Assembly: GCA_008501835.1 (NCBI GenBank)
Contig: QQUB01000118.1
Coordinates: 1 to 13,157 of the forward strand
DNA: 13,157 nucleotides
Direction: 5' to 3'
Source of the DNA: Bacteroidota bacterium
GTDB lineage: Bacteria; Bacteroidota; Bacteroidia; Chitinophagales; Saprospiraceae
This document shows positions 13,086-13,157 of this stretch, in pieces. How positions within the stretch are numbered: the stretch's first letter is position 1; every line of letters begins with the position of its first letter. The position numbers and the translations under genes were made by a program. Under the pieces are notes generated by a model that was given only the letters and a program-made list of their open reading frames with translations, had not been told where the DNA came from and did no database searches.

Positions 13086-13157
13086 AAGAAAAGTGGTTTA
13101 CTGGTTGCTTCTACTAAAATAGACGTAATTTTTTTTACCCAGGTTGGAATTTATAGG

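Overview
The window reads as chromosomal DNA of a Bacteroidota bacterium, probably from the Saprospirales/Lewinella part of the phylum. The phylum call rests on a large protein with an Por/T9SS C-terminal sorting domain, lipoproteins with relaxed lipoboxes, A-rich leaders mostly without Shine-Dalgarno sequences, promoter-like TAnnTTTG boxes, and short-period intergenic repeats of a kind I associate with this phylum. The lower-rank guess is inference only.

Layout. Bases 1-1131 (+) hold the C-terminal part of a large patatin-like phospholipase that is cut by the window edge. A heptamer repeat and an AT-rich hairpin follow. Next come a 58-residue two-helix membrane protein (1268-1444, -), a 1181-residue secreted lamin-tail/CotH-kinase/T9SS protein (1708-5253, -) and a dihaem c-type cytochrome lipoprotein that joins CcoO-like and CcoP-like halves (5629-6579, -). 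On the + strand follow two secreted proteins: a PLAT/LH2-like protein (6939-8090) and a jacalin-type lectin (8484-9260). Each ends in a good intrinsic terminator, and both carry the same ~77-bp element with a small palindrome about 105 nt before the start codon. A four-helix membrane protein with a long acidic, proline-rich linker follows (9614-11104, +).

Bases 11260-12231 contain no protein gene. On the minus strand I can fold eight tRNA or tRNA-like elements there (Phe-like, Leu-UAG, Ile-like, Glu-UUC, a decayed Glu-like copy, Gly-UCC, Val-UAC, Pro-like), some only 7-9 nt apart. Several break tRNA rules: a reversed 54/58 pair, a missing D arm, oversized variable arms, mispaired T stems. Short-period repeats sit between them. 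Beyond the array are a three-way-junction RNA candidate (12497-12562) and a small cysteine-containing lipoprotein gene (12762-13085, -).

The protein genes look mostly like independent units for the cell envelope and surface (lipid hydrolysis, surface kinase or adhesin, electron transfer, carbohydrate binding), not one pathway. The strongest leads are the irregular tRNA array, the duplicated upstream element that may co-regulate the PLAT-like and lectin genes, and the heptamer repeat family with a shared 15-bp flank. All calls come from reading the sequence; no database search was run.
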